From contig NZ_SOAP01000005.1 in NCBI RefSeq assembly GCF_004364805.1, forward strand, positions 1 to 64,000: a stretch of 64,000 nucleotides of DNA, read 5' to 3'. Under the pieces are notes generated by a model, which saw only the letters and a list, made by a program, of their open reading frames with translations, did not search any database and was not told the origin of the DNA. This DNA is from Pelagimonas phthalicica (GTDB lineage Bacteria; Pseudomonadota; Alphaproteobacteria; Rhodobacterales; Rhodobacteraceae). This document shows positions 42,174 through 49,710 of this stretch, one piece after another. Each line of letters starts with the position of its first letter. Position 1 is the stretch's first letter. Both the position numbers and the translations under genes were made by a program.

Positions 42174-42330
42174 TGGCGAGATCCGGCATTTTCATCGTGG
42201 CGGTCCTGGTTGTCGGGGGGCGCCTGTGATCTGGCAGCAGTTGCAGCCGGTCGAAAGCTTCATAAACAGCGGCGTGAAAATGGCTGTTGCATATGTGCGG
42301 GAACTGCAGCGTGCAAACGGGATCAACTAA
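42173..42330 (+). pseudogene. Small secreted/anchored protein, split at a G6 run
   Basis: ATG 42173 overlaps the L,D-transpeptidase stop and encodes MARSGIFIVAVLVVGG, then a stop at 42227-42229. Adding one G to the G6 run (42215-42220) joins it to a second frame, APVIWQQLQPVESFINSGVK and about 16 more residues ending at 42330. The result is a coherent ~52-aa protein with an N-terminal helix and an amphipathic tail. Either a true frameshift, a phase-variable tract or a homopolymer error. Function unknown. Confidence 0.4.
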
Positions 42331-42343
42331 TGGAGTGCTGGAA

Positions 42344-42934
42344 ATGCGAATAAAGGTTTGGATCACATCCACGGTCATTGCGACGATCGGCGTCGCGGCT
42401 TGGGCGCATACTGGGGCTACGGGTGTTGTCCTGGAGCGCATGCAAGGCATGTCTGCGATGGGAGAATCCATTAAGACACTCACCCCGATGATGCGGGGTC
42501 AAGTTCCATACGATGCCGATCTGGTACGTCGTGAGGCAGACGCAATGGTCGGGCATTCGGGTGAACAGATGGCCCGGCTGTTTCCCGAGGGGTCGGGTGG
42601 GGGCGTGTCCAAAGCATTGCCGTCAGTGTGGGAAGACAGCGAACAGTTCGCGGCCCTCGCGGAAGACCTGAAAACAGCCGCAGAAGGATTGAAATTAAGC
42701 GCAGGTAATGGGCTGGCCACAGCACAAAGCAACGACAGTGGATCAATGATGGGCGGTACAACCGGCGGGATGGTGGGCGGTGGCGCTGCCTCCATGATGG
42801 GTGGAGGTATGATGGGATCGAACCAGGTCATGACGGGCGAGATGTTTGCCAACATGCCCGCAGACGCGGCGTTCACAATGGTTGCTCAGACATGTTCGGC
42901 CTGTCATCAGAAATTCCGCAAAGAAGACGAGTAA
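42344..42934 (+). CDS. Cytochrome c'-type protein with Met/Gly-rich insertion
   Basis: 196 aa with Sec signal (cut after AWA). Four-helix cytochrome c'/c556 pattern: LERMQGMSAMGESIKTLTPMMRG at the N-terminus and a C-terminal CSACH motif (residues ~186-190) with the family QTCSACHQKFR. Between the third and fourth helices there is a stretch rich in Gly and Met (SMMGGTTGGMVGGGAASMMGGGMMG), absent from ordinary c' proteins. This could hold Cu(I). Followed by a diheme cytochrome gene four nt later. ATG 42344 preferred; the frame to 42287 lacks signal character. Confidence 0.82.
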   Translation: MRIKVWITSTVIATIGVAAWAHTGATGVVLERMQGMSAMGESIKTLTPMMRGQVPYDADLVRREADAMVGHSGEQMARLFPEGSGGGVSKALPSVWEDSEQFAALAEDLKTAAEGLKLSAGNGLATAQSNDSGSMMGGTTGGMVGGGAASMMGGGMMGSNQVMTGEMFANMPADAAFTMVAQTCSACHQKFRKEDE

Positions 42935-42938
42935 GCAA

Positions 42939-43829
42939 GTGCGCTGGTGGCATTGGATTATTGGCGCGGGGTGCGTCGGTGGGATCGGAGTTGTCGCGGC
43001 AACGATAGCCTGGCCGATCGGAGCATCCGAGACAGAGATAAGTCTGGCCGGGGATGTTGACCGGGGATCGTATTTGGCACGGGCCAGCGGTTGTATCGCG
43101 TGCCACACCAACTTTGAATCCGGAGGTGCCCCGCTGGCCGGGGGCGCCCCTCTCAAGACAGACTTTGGCACCTTTTACCCGCCAAATCTTACAACCGACG
43201 CCGAACATGGAATGGGAAACTGGACCGTGGCGGACTTCGCAAGAGCAGTGAGGCAGGGTATCTCTCCTGACGGCGATCCCTACTATCCGACCTTTACGTA
43301 TCCGTTTTATACAAATTTCACGGATCAGGACATTGCTGACCTGTGGTCCGCATTCCAGACCGTGCCAGCCGTGAACGTGCCAGCGCCAGCCCACGACGTC
43401 CCTTTTCCGTTCGATCAACGATGGGGGATGAAGCTTTGGAGAGCGGCGTTTTTGACGGAACCCTTTACGGCACCCGAAGCCGAGAAAAGCGACGTCTGGA
43501 ACCGGGGCAAGCTGCTGGTTAACGGTGCCGCACATTGCTCTGCCTGTCATACGACGCGGAACGTTGTAGGTGCACGCATTGTGGCAGAACGGTTTTCGGG
43601 CAACGATGCCTTGCCTGGAGGCGGCAAGGCCCCATCGATCCGTTCCGGCGATCTTTTGTCAGAAGGTTGGACAGTAGACGATCTGGCTTATGCATTGCGA
43701 TCTGGCATCACGCCTTCGGGTGATGTCTTTGGAGGATCAATGGCCGAAGTTGTACGCTATGGAACGAGCTTCCTAAGCGATGCAGACCTGACCGCGATGG
43801 CCACCTACCTTATGGACAACGATATATAG
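42939..43829 (+). CDS. Diheme c-type cytochrome
   Basis: 296 aa, N-terminal membrane anchor, two class I cytochrome c domains with CIACH (residues ~49-53) and CSACH (~199-203). The fold, with YPPNLTTDAEHGMGNWT and GITPSGDVFGGSMAEVVRYGTSFL, resembles the cytochrome subunits of membrane dehydrogenases (AdhB/thiosulfate dehydrogenase-like). Starts GTG 42939, five nt after the upstream stop. Sits just before a multicopper oxidase, so it could shuttle its electrons. Confidence 0.87.
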   Translation: MRWWHWIIGAGCVGGIGVVAATIAWPIGASETEISLAGDVDRGSYLARASGCIACHTNFESGGAPLAGGAPLKTDFGTFYPPNLTTDAEHGMGNWTVADFARAVRQGISPDGDPYYPTFTYPFYTNFTDQDIADLWSAFQTVPAVNVPAPAHDVPFPFDQRWGMKLWRAAFLTEPFTAPEAEKSDVWNRGKLLVNGAAHCSACHTTRNVVGARIVAERFSGNDALPGGGKAPSIRSGDLLSEGWTVDDLAYALRSGITPSGDVFGGSMAEVVRYGTSFLSDADLTAMATYLMDNDI

Positions 43830-43845
43830 CACTGGAAATCAACAG

Positions 43846-45234
43846 ATGATCACGCTCAATCGACGGCAGTTTCTCGCCACATCCAGCGCATTTGCCGGGA
43901 TGTCAGCCTCTGCTGGTTTTGCCAATTCGCCGCCAACCAACCTGATTGCGCAAAAGAGCGACGTGCAGTTGCTGCCTGGTGACTATGGCAAAACTTCGCT
44001 TTGGTGCTTTGACGGGAGTTCACCGGGCCCGGAAATCCGTGTCGCCCAAGGAGGTCGGGTGCAGCGCAGATTGGTCAACCGGTTTTCCCAAGGAACTTCA
44101 ACGCACTGGCACGGAATCCGGATCGACAACGCCATGGATGGCGTGTCGGGCCTGACGCAGGATGCCGTCCAGCCAGGGAATGCCTTCGACTATGACTTTA
44201 TTGTCCCGGATGCTGGCACCTACTGGTATCACGCGCATAACCGTTCGTTGGAACAGGTGGCCAGGGGACTCTATGGCGCCCTGATCGTTGAAGAAGCGGA
44301 GGCCCTCGATATTGATCGGGAGGAGGTTTTGATACTTGATGATTGGCGCATCAATCCCGAAACCGCCCAGATCCAGAATGACTTTGGTGCGCCTCGTGAT
44401 CTCAGCCACGCGGGAAGGCTCGGCAACCTGATTACGACCAACGGGACTTTTAATCTCGCTTTGTCTGCGCGCAGGAATGAACGCCTGCGTTTGCGGCTCG
44501 TCAATGCCTCCAACGCGCGTAATTTCCAGTTGAGCCTCGATGGCCTCGACGGGTGGATGGTCGCCCTTGATGGGATGCCGTTGACTGCACCGTTGAAGGT
44601 AACTGACACCATGACCCTTGCACCGGCCCAACGTATTGACCTGATCGTCGATGTAACGGCAAACGTCGGAGAAACGGCCCATATCGTTCAGGTTGGTCGC
44701 GAAGAGGCCTTTAGCCAGGTCGCTTTCGAGGTCGAGGAAGGTGGCACCGTAAACCGCAGGGATGCGCCCGCGGCCCTGCCTCCGAATGACCACGCAATGG
44801 TTGATCTGCAGGACGCCACAACTCTCAGTCTGAGTATGGAAGGGGGTGCGATGGGCCGTTTGAGTTCCGCTTCTCTTGGTGGGGAAATCAAGCCGATGGG
44901 CGAGCTTGTTCAAGCCGGGTATTTCTGGTCGTTCAACGGGAAAGTTGACGGTATCGACGGCGAACCTTTCGCGCGATTGGACCGAGGGCAGAATGTGCGT
45001 TTGAAGATGGTGAACGATACGGTTTTCCCACATGCCATGCACCTGCATGGTATGCACTTTCATGAAGTGGCAGAGGATGGCACGCTTGGACCACTACGTG
45101 ATACCACGCTCCTTGAACGCGGAGAGACGCGTGAAGTCGCGTTCGTGGCGGACAATCCTGGCCAGTGGCTGCTGCATTGCCATATGTTGTCACATGCGGC
45201 CTCGGGCATGATGACCAAGATCGTTGTTGGATGA
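43846..45234 (+). CDS. Multicopper oxidase (copy 2)
   Basis: 462 aa, twin-arginine signal (NRRQFLATSSAFAGMSASAGFA). Cu motifs: STHWHGIRIDN, YWYHAHNRS, HAMHLHGMHFH and HCHMLSHAASGMM. Three cupredoxin domains. Compared with copy 1 it lacks the long Met-rich loop and resembles the CopA/CumA-type oxidases. Located between a diheme cytochrome and a monoheme cytochrome, with ATGA overlap to the latter. It may oxidise Cu(I) or a cytochrome. Confidence 0.93.
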   Translation: MITLNRRQFLATSSAFAGMSASAGFANSPPTNLIAQKSDVQLLPGDYGKTSLWCFDGSSPGPEIRVAQGGRVQRRLVNRFSQGTSTHWHGIRIDNAMDGVSGLTQDAVQPGNAFDYDFIVPDAGTYWYHAHNRSLEQVARGLYGALIVEEAEALDIDREEVLILDDWRINPETAQIQNDFGAPRDLSHAGRLGNLITTNGTFNLALSARRNERLRLRLVNASNARNFQLSLDGLDGWMVALDGMPLTAPLKVTDTMTLAPAQRIDLIVDVTANVGETAHIVQVGREEAFSQVAFEVEEGGTVNRRDAPAALPPNDHAMVDLQDATTLSLSMEGGAMGRLSSASLGGEIKPMGELVQAGYFWSFNGKVDGIDGEPFARLDRGQNVRLKMVNDTVFPHAMHLHGMHFHEVAEDGTLGPLRDTTLLERGETREVAFVADNPGQWLLHCHMLSHAASGMMTKIVVG

Positions 45235-45725
45235 TGACCCGATCTGCATATCTCGGGCTTGGACTTGTGGGTGTCGCGGCGGTTGCGGCCTTCCTTTGGA
45301 CTGAAATCGGCGACGCGCCCCTTTCGTCAAACTCCGCGAGCGCCGGCCCGGTCGACATAGCCGCAGGTGAGATCCTTTACGCGGAAAACTGCGCCGCGTG
45401 CCATGGTGCAAACCTAGAGGGCGAGGAAGACTGGCGCACGCCGCGCGAAGATGGAAGCCTGCCAGCTCCTCCGCACGACGCGACCGGACATACATGGCAT
45501 CATCCTGACAGCATGCTTTTTACCTACACCAAGCAAGGGGGCCAGGCGACGCTCGCCGCGCAAGGCATTGAATTCAACAGCGGCATGCCGGGTTTCGGCG
45601 AACAACTGAGCGACGAGGACATCTGGAACATCCTCGCATACATCAAATCAATCTGGCCGGAGCGTGAACGCGCCGCGCAGGCCGATCGAACGGCACAGGA
45701 CATAGCGTCAAAAGGAGACGGGTAA
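45231..45725 (+). CDS. Membrane-anchored monoheme cytochrome c
   Basis: 164 aa: N-terminal anchor (LGLGLVGVAAVAAFLW), single CAACH motif with conserved YAENCAACHGANLEGE, and a distal Met in SGMPGFGEQLSDEDIWNILAYIKSIWP. Class I cytochrome c. Overlaps the multicopper oxidase gene and the DsbA-like gene by 4 and 1 nt. The Trp/Met-containing distal segment fits electron transfer to or from the oxidase. Confidence 0.88.
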   Translation: MMTRSAYLGLGLVGVAAVAAFLWTEIGDAPLSSNSASAGPVDIAAGEILYAENCAACHGANLEGEEDWRTPREDGSLPAPPHDATGHTWHHPDSMLFTYTKQGGQATLAAQGIEFNSGMPGFGEQLSDEDIWNILAYIKSIWPERERAAQADRTAQDIASKGDG

Positions 45726-46444
45726 TGAAGAGATTTTTAGCCACCGCTGCACTTGTGATGCTTCCCATCACTGCGATGGCAGACGGCATGGACGAAGACC
45801 GGATCAAGGAACTGGTGCTGGAAGCCATTCGCGAGAATCCGGGCATTGTATTCGAGGCCGCCCAATTGTTCGAAGAGCAGCAACAAGCTTTGCAGGCGCA
45901 AGCCGCAGCGGAGGTTCTCGATACTGAAAAAGCCACGCTTGAAAATGATCCAAACGCACCCGTTCTGGGCAATCCCGAGGGCGATGTCACGGTTGTGGAA
46001 TTCTTCGATTACAACTGCCCATATTGCCGTAGGGTCAAACCTGAAATGGAGGCACTGCTTGCCGCCGATCCCAACGTCAGGGTTGTGTATCGAGAGTGGC
46101 CGATTTTGGGGGAGGGTTCGGTGTTTGCTGCCCGCGCGGCATTGGCTTCGCGCAATCAGGACAAGTATGAAGAATTCCACTGGGCAATGATGCAGTTAAA
46201 GCAACGCGCTGAGGAAGCAACGATTATCCGCGTTGCGGAAGACATCGGCCTTGATGTTGCACAGCTGCGTCGCGACATGAACGCACCGGAAATTGAAGAG
46301 CACATTCAAACTTCCATGCGGCTTGCGCAATCGCTGGGGTTCAGTGGCACACCTTCATTCGTGATCGGCGACAGTCTTGCGCCGGGCCTGATTCAGGCGG
46401 ACCAGATGATCGAACTTGTCGATCAGGCCCGGGCCGCCGAATAA
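45725..46444 (+). CDS. ScsC/DsbA-like periplasmic thiol oxidoreductase
   Basis: 239 aa, secreted (signal cut after AMA-D). N-terminal helix region (EDRIKELVLEAIRENPGIVFEAAQLFEEQ) then a thioredoxin fold with CPYC in FFDYNCPYCRRVK and cis-Pro region GTPSFVIGD. The helical N-terminal extension is the trimerisation stalk type of ScsC/Com1. ScsC with ScsB (49711) gives copper tolerance in Salmonella and Caulobacter. Overlaps the cytochrome gene by one nt. Confidence 0.88.
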   Translation: MKRFLATAALVMLPITAMADGMDEDRIKELVLEAIRENPGIVFEAAQLFEEQQQALQAQAAAEVLDTEKATLENDPNAPVLGNPEGDVTVVEFFDYNCPYCRRVKPEMEALLAADPNVRVVYREWPILGEGSVFAARAALASRNQDKYEEFHWAMMQLKQRAEEATIIRVAEDIGLDVAQLRRDMNAPEIEEHIQTSMRLAQSLGFSGTPSFVIGDSLAPGLIQADQMIELVDQARAAE

Positions 46445-46452
46445 GGACAAGC

Positions 46453-46665
46453 CTACGCGACTGAAGCGTCGTAGCCTGCGTCAACGATGGTTTGCCGCAC
46501 GGCGGCCTGTTCCAATGTGCTTTGGACAGTGACGAGGTAAAGGTCCAGATCGGTCGCAATGACGGCCGACGGGCCTTTCGCTTTGATTCCCTTTTCAATA
46601 GCGGAAATGCAGTGTCCACAGGTCATTTTCGGGACGGAAAAAATCATGAGGGTCTTCATTTGCAA
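46453..46665 (-). CDS. HMA-domain copper chaperone (CopZ-like)
   Basis: 70 aa, HMA fold with MTCGHC (FSVPKMTCGHCISAIEKGIK). Cytoplasmic Cu(I) carrier to CopA. A second Met is at 46659. CueR-like promoter with its -10 near 46676 leaves almost no leader. Divergent from the second copA, with the two promoters back to back. Confidence 0.85.
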   Translation of the reverse strand: MQMKTLMIFSVPKMTCGHCISAIEKGIKAKGPSAVIATDLDLYLVTVQSTLEQAAVRQTIVDAGYDASVA

Positions 46666-46675
46666 CTCGACCTGA

Positions 46676-46706
46676 CTGTTGCTGGTTCCACTGGCGGGAA
46701 GGTCAA
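46676..46706 (-). promoter_or_regulatory. CueR-like promoter for the copZ-like gene
   Basis: Minus strand: -35 TTGACC, 19-bp spacer with dyad TTCCCGCCAGTGGAA, -10 CAACAG (weak). Confidence 0.65.
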
Positions 46707-46740
46707 GACACTTTTGACCGCAAAAAATTTGGTTCCCCTC

Positions 46741-46771
46741 TTGAGCTTCCTGTAACTGGAAGCCTTAGATT
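46741..46771 (+). promoter_or_regulatory. CueR-type promoter for copA copy 2 and cueR
   Basis: -35 TTGAGC, 19-bp spacer with dyad CTTCCTGTAACTGGAAG (near-perfect), -10 TAGATT. The best CueR match in the window. Drives copA and, through short spacing, cueR. Confidence 0.85.
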
Positions 46772-46798
46772 GAAAGCAACTTGGTAGAGGATGCTTTG

Positions 46799-49309
46799 AT
46801 GACTGGTTCCAGTTCCATACAGCTTTCAATCACCGGGATGAGCTGTGCGTCATGTGTGGTAAGGGTCGAGAATGCCCTGAATGATGTACCTGGTATTTCG
46901 GGCGCAAGCGTGAACCTTGCCAATGAGGCGGCGCGGTTCGAAAGTGATGCTCCTGCCGCCACAGGTGCCGCAATCGAGGCCCTGTCAGCTGCTGGCTATC
47001 CGGCCAGAACGGCCCGGGTCACGTTGAATGTGGGGGCGATGTCCTGCGCATCCTGTGTGGGTCGGGTTGAACAGGCCCAAAAGGCCGCGCAGGGTATTTT
47101 GGACGTGGCCGTCAATCTCGCTGCCGAAACGGCGGCAGTCCGCTATCTGCCGGATGTCATCACACCTAAAGAAATCGCCGGGATCAGCACGGCTGCAGGA
47201 TACCCTGCCGAAGTTGCAGATGCAGATGCACGGGTCAGCCGATCGGAACGCAAGGCCGACGAGGCACAGGCACTGGCGCGCCGCGTCGTATTTGCCGCTA
47301 TCCTGACCGTTCCGATGTTCATTCTGGAAATGGGCAAACACACAATCCCGGGCTTCGAGGCCCTAGTCGAGCGTACAATCGGCATCCAGACCTCTTGGTT
47401 GATCCAGTTCACACTTGCTACGGTGGTTCTGTTTGGACCGGGTTGGCGCTTTTTCGAAAAAGGCATTCCGGCGTTGCTCAGACGTGTTCCGGACATGAAC
47501 AGCCTTGTCGCACTCGGCACGGGTGCGGCATGGAGCTATTCAGTCGTGGCGACGTTTTTGCCCGACCTGCTGCCCGACGGCGTTCGAGCCGTTTATTTTG
47601 AGGCGGCTGCGGTCATTGTCGTGCTTATCCTGCTGGGGCGCTTTCTGGAAGCCCGCGCAAAGGGTAAGACCGGTGCCGCCATACAGGCGCTTTTGGGCTT
47701 GCAGGCAAAGACAGCGCGGGTTCTGAGCGACGGACAGGCCAGCGAGGTTGAGATCGAGGCACTGCGGATCGGGGATCTGGTCCTGGTGCGTCCCGGTGAA
47801 AGGGTGCCCGTCGATGGCGACGTGGCAGACGGGTCAAGCAATGTCGACGAAAGCATGATCACTGGCGAACCCCTTGCCGTTCCGAAAACGGCGGGCAATC
47901 CAGTGACCGGCGGCACCGTGAACGGAATCGGTAGCCTGACCATCGCGGCCACTCGGGTCGGGGCCGATACCACGCTCGCCCAGATCATTCGTATGGTGGA
48001 AGAAGCGCAGGGCGCGAAGCTGCCTATCCAGGCGTTGGTGGATCGTGTGACGATGTGGTTCGTACCAGCCGTTTTGGTTTTGGCGATGGCGACGGTGAGT
48101 GTCTGGCTTCTGGTTGGCCCTGATCCAGCCCTGACCTTTGCCCTGGTCGCCGGCGTGTCCGTTTTGATCATTGCGTGCCCCTGTGCCATGGGATTGGCCA
48201 CGCCCACCTCAATCATGGTGGGCACCGGGCGCGCCGCTGAAATGGGGGTTTTCTTTCGCAAGGGAGATGCGCTGCAACATCTGGACGAAGTTGATATTGT
48301 TGCGCTCGACAAGACGGGAACCGTCACACAAGGTCAGCCAAGCCTGACCGATCTCATTACGACTGATGGCTTTGATCGTGCAGAGACACTCGCCCTCATC
48401 GCATCTGTCGAAGCGCAATCCGAGCATCCCGTGGCCGAAGCCATTATGAAGTCTGCGGAATACGAAGGCGTGTCCTGGCCGGATGCAACGAATTTCCGGT
48501 CCGTGACGGGATACGGCGTTGAAGCTCTTGTTCGGGGTCGCAAAGTATGTGTCGGCGCCGATCGCTTCATGGCACAGCAAGGCATCGACATTGGCCCGTT
48601 GGAAGATCGGGAGCGGGCATTGGCTGACAAGGGACGTACCGCGCTCTTTGCCGCCGTTGATAGATCCCTTGCGGCAGTGATTGCTGTTTCTGACCCGGTT
48701 AAATCCTCCAGCGCCGATGTCATCAGTGCCCTGCATGATCGCGGAATCAAAGTCGCCATGATCACTGGCGACAAGAAGGCCACGGCAGACGCGATTGCCC
48801 GCGAAGTCGGGATCGACCACGTCGTTGCAGGGGTGCTTCCAGATGGAAAAGTTGCAGCGCTGGATGAGCTTCGGGAGGGTAATCGCAAGATCGCCTTTGT
48901 CGGCGATGGCATCAACGACGCACCAGCGCTGGCCCATGCCGATGTCGGCATCGCGATCGGAACCGGCACGGATGTGGCCATTGAAAGTGCCGACGTGGTG
49001 TTGATGTCCGGGGACTTGCGCGGCGTGGTGAACGCCATTGAAGTGTCTCGCACGACCATGCGCAACATCCGGCAAAACCTCATCTGGGCCTTTGGCTATA
49101 ATGTTGCGCTTATCCCTGTTGCGGCGGGCGCACTCTATCCCGGCTTTGGGCTGCTGTTGTCACCCGTCTTTGCCGCCGGGGCCATGGCGCTGTCTTCGGT
49201 ATCGGTTCTGAGCAATGCGCTTCGTCTGCGCCGTATCAAACCGACGATGGCAGAAGGTGACGCGCCCCATCAACCTGCAACGAAACTCACAACGCAGCCA
49301 GCAGAATAG
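46799..49309 (+). CDS. copA: Copper-exporting P1B-type ATPase, copy 2 (two HMA domains)
   Basis: 836 aa. Two N-terminal HMA domains with GMSCASC and AMSCASC, eight helices with [30 protein letters not shown] and [11 protein letters not shown]. Same family as E. coli CopA; pumps Cu(I) out. ATG 46799 chosen (MTGSSS...); an in-frame TTG at 46781 lies between promoter and gene. Under CueR-type promoter and followed by cueR itself after 9 nt, the usual autoregulatory arrangement. Confidence 0.96.
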   Translation: MTGSSSIQLSITGMSCASCVVRVENALNDVPGISGASVNLANEAARFESDAPAATGAAIEALSAAGYPARTARVTLNVGAMSCASCVGRVEQAQKAAQGILDVAVNLAAETAAVRYLPDVITPKEIAGISTAAGYPAEVADADARVSRSERKADEAQALARRVVFAAILTVPMFILEMGKHTIPGFEALVERTIGIQTSWLIQFTLATVVLFGPGWRFFEKGIPALLRRVPDMNSLVALGTGAAWSYSVVATFLPDLLPDGVRAVYFEAAAVIVVLILLGRFLEARAKGKTGAAIQALLGLQAKTARVLSDGQASEVEIEALRIGDLVLVRPGERVPVDGDVADGSSNVDESMITGEPLAVPKTAGNPVTGGTVNGIGSLTIAATRVGADTTLAQIIRMVEEAQGAKLPIQALVDRVTMWFVPAVLVLAMATVSVWLLVGPDPALTFALVAGVSVLIIACPCAMGLATPTSIMVGTGRAAEMGVFFRKGDALQHLDEVDIVALDKTGTVTQGQPSLTDLITTDGFDRAETLALIASVEAQSEHPVAEAIMKSAEYEGVSWPDATNFRSVTGYGVEALVRGRKVCVGADRFMAQQGIDIGPLEDRERALADKGRTALFAAVDRSLAAVIAVSDPVKSSSADVISALHDRGIKVAMITGDKKATADAIAREVGIDHVVAGVLPDGKVAALDELREGNRKIAFVGDGINDAPALAHADVGIAIGTGTDVAIESADVVLMSGDLRGVVNAIEVSRTTMRNIRQNLIWAFGYNVALIPVAAGALYPGFGLLLSPVFAAGAMALSSVSVLSNALRLRRIKPTMAEGDAPHQPATKLTTQPAE

Positions 49310-49318
49310 GAGACCAAG

Positions 49319-49708
49319 GTGAATATCGGGGAAGTATCAGAACGCGCGGGCTTGCCACCAAAGACAATCCGCTACTACGAGGATATCGGTCTTGTTCGAC
49401 CGCTGCGCAGCGATAACGGGTACCGCGCCTTTCGGGAGAGCGACATTCACAAGCTGGCGTTCCTGGGCCGTGCCCGAACACTGGGTTTTTCGATTGAAGA
49501 TTGCCGCACGCTTCTTGGTCTATATGAAGATGAGACGCGGGAAAGCGCGCAAGTAAAATCGGTCGCGAAAGAGCATCTTACGGCCATTGACAGCAAAATC
49601 GCCCAACTCAAGTCAATGCGAAAGACGCTATCGCACCTCGTTGACGCGTGCCAAGGCGATCATCGGCCAGACTGTCCTATACTGGAGGACCTCGCCAAAG
49701 GATCCTGA
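49319..49708 (+). CDS. cueR: Copper efflux regulator CueR
   Basis: 129-aa MerR family. Cu(I) site Cys111 (ACQGD) and Cys119 (PDCPI) with Ser78 at the Hg/Zn-selective position, as in E. coli CueR (Cys112/120, Ser77). GTG start with GGAGACC ahead. It should bind the TTCC...GGAA promoters in this island. Ends 2 nt before the convergent scsB stop. Confidence 0.93.
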   Translation: MNIGEVSERAGLPPKTIRYYEDIGLVRPLRSDNGYRAFRESDIHKLAFLGRARTLGFSIEDCRTLLGLYEDETRESAQVKSVAKEHLTAIDSKIAQLKSMRKTLSHLVDACQGDHRPDCPILEDLAKGS

Positions 49709-49710
49709 CC

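Noticed and set aside
44098-45063. 321-codon frame opposite the second multicopper oxidase gene
   Set aside because: Shadow of the oxidase gene; no start signals or recognisable motifs.
46440-46470. Hairpin between the convergent scsC-like and copZ-like genes as a terminator
   Set aside because: The stem is imperfect and no T-run follows on either strand.
47593-49083. Long minus-strand open frames opposite copA (244, 288 and 249 codons)
   Set aside because: High-GC antisense shadows: Ala/Arg/Ser-rich translations, no ribosome sites, no family features.
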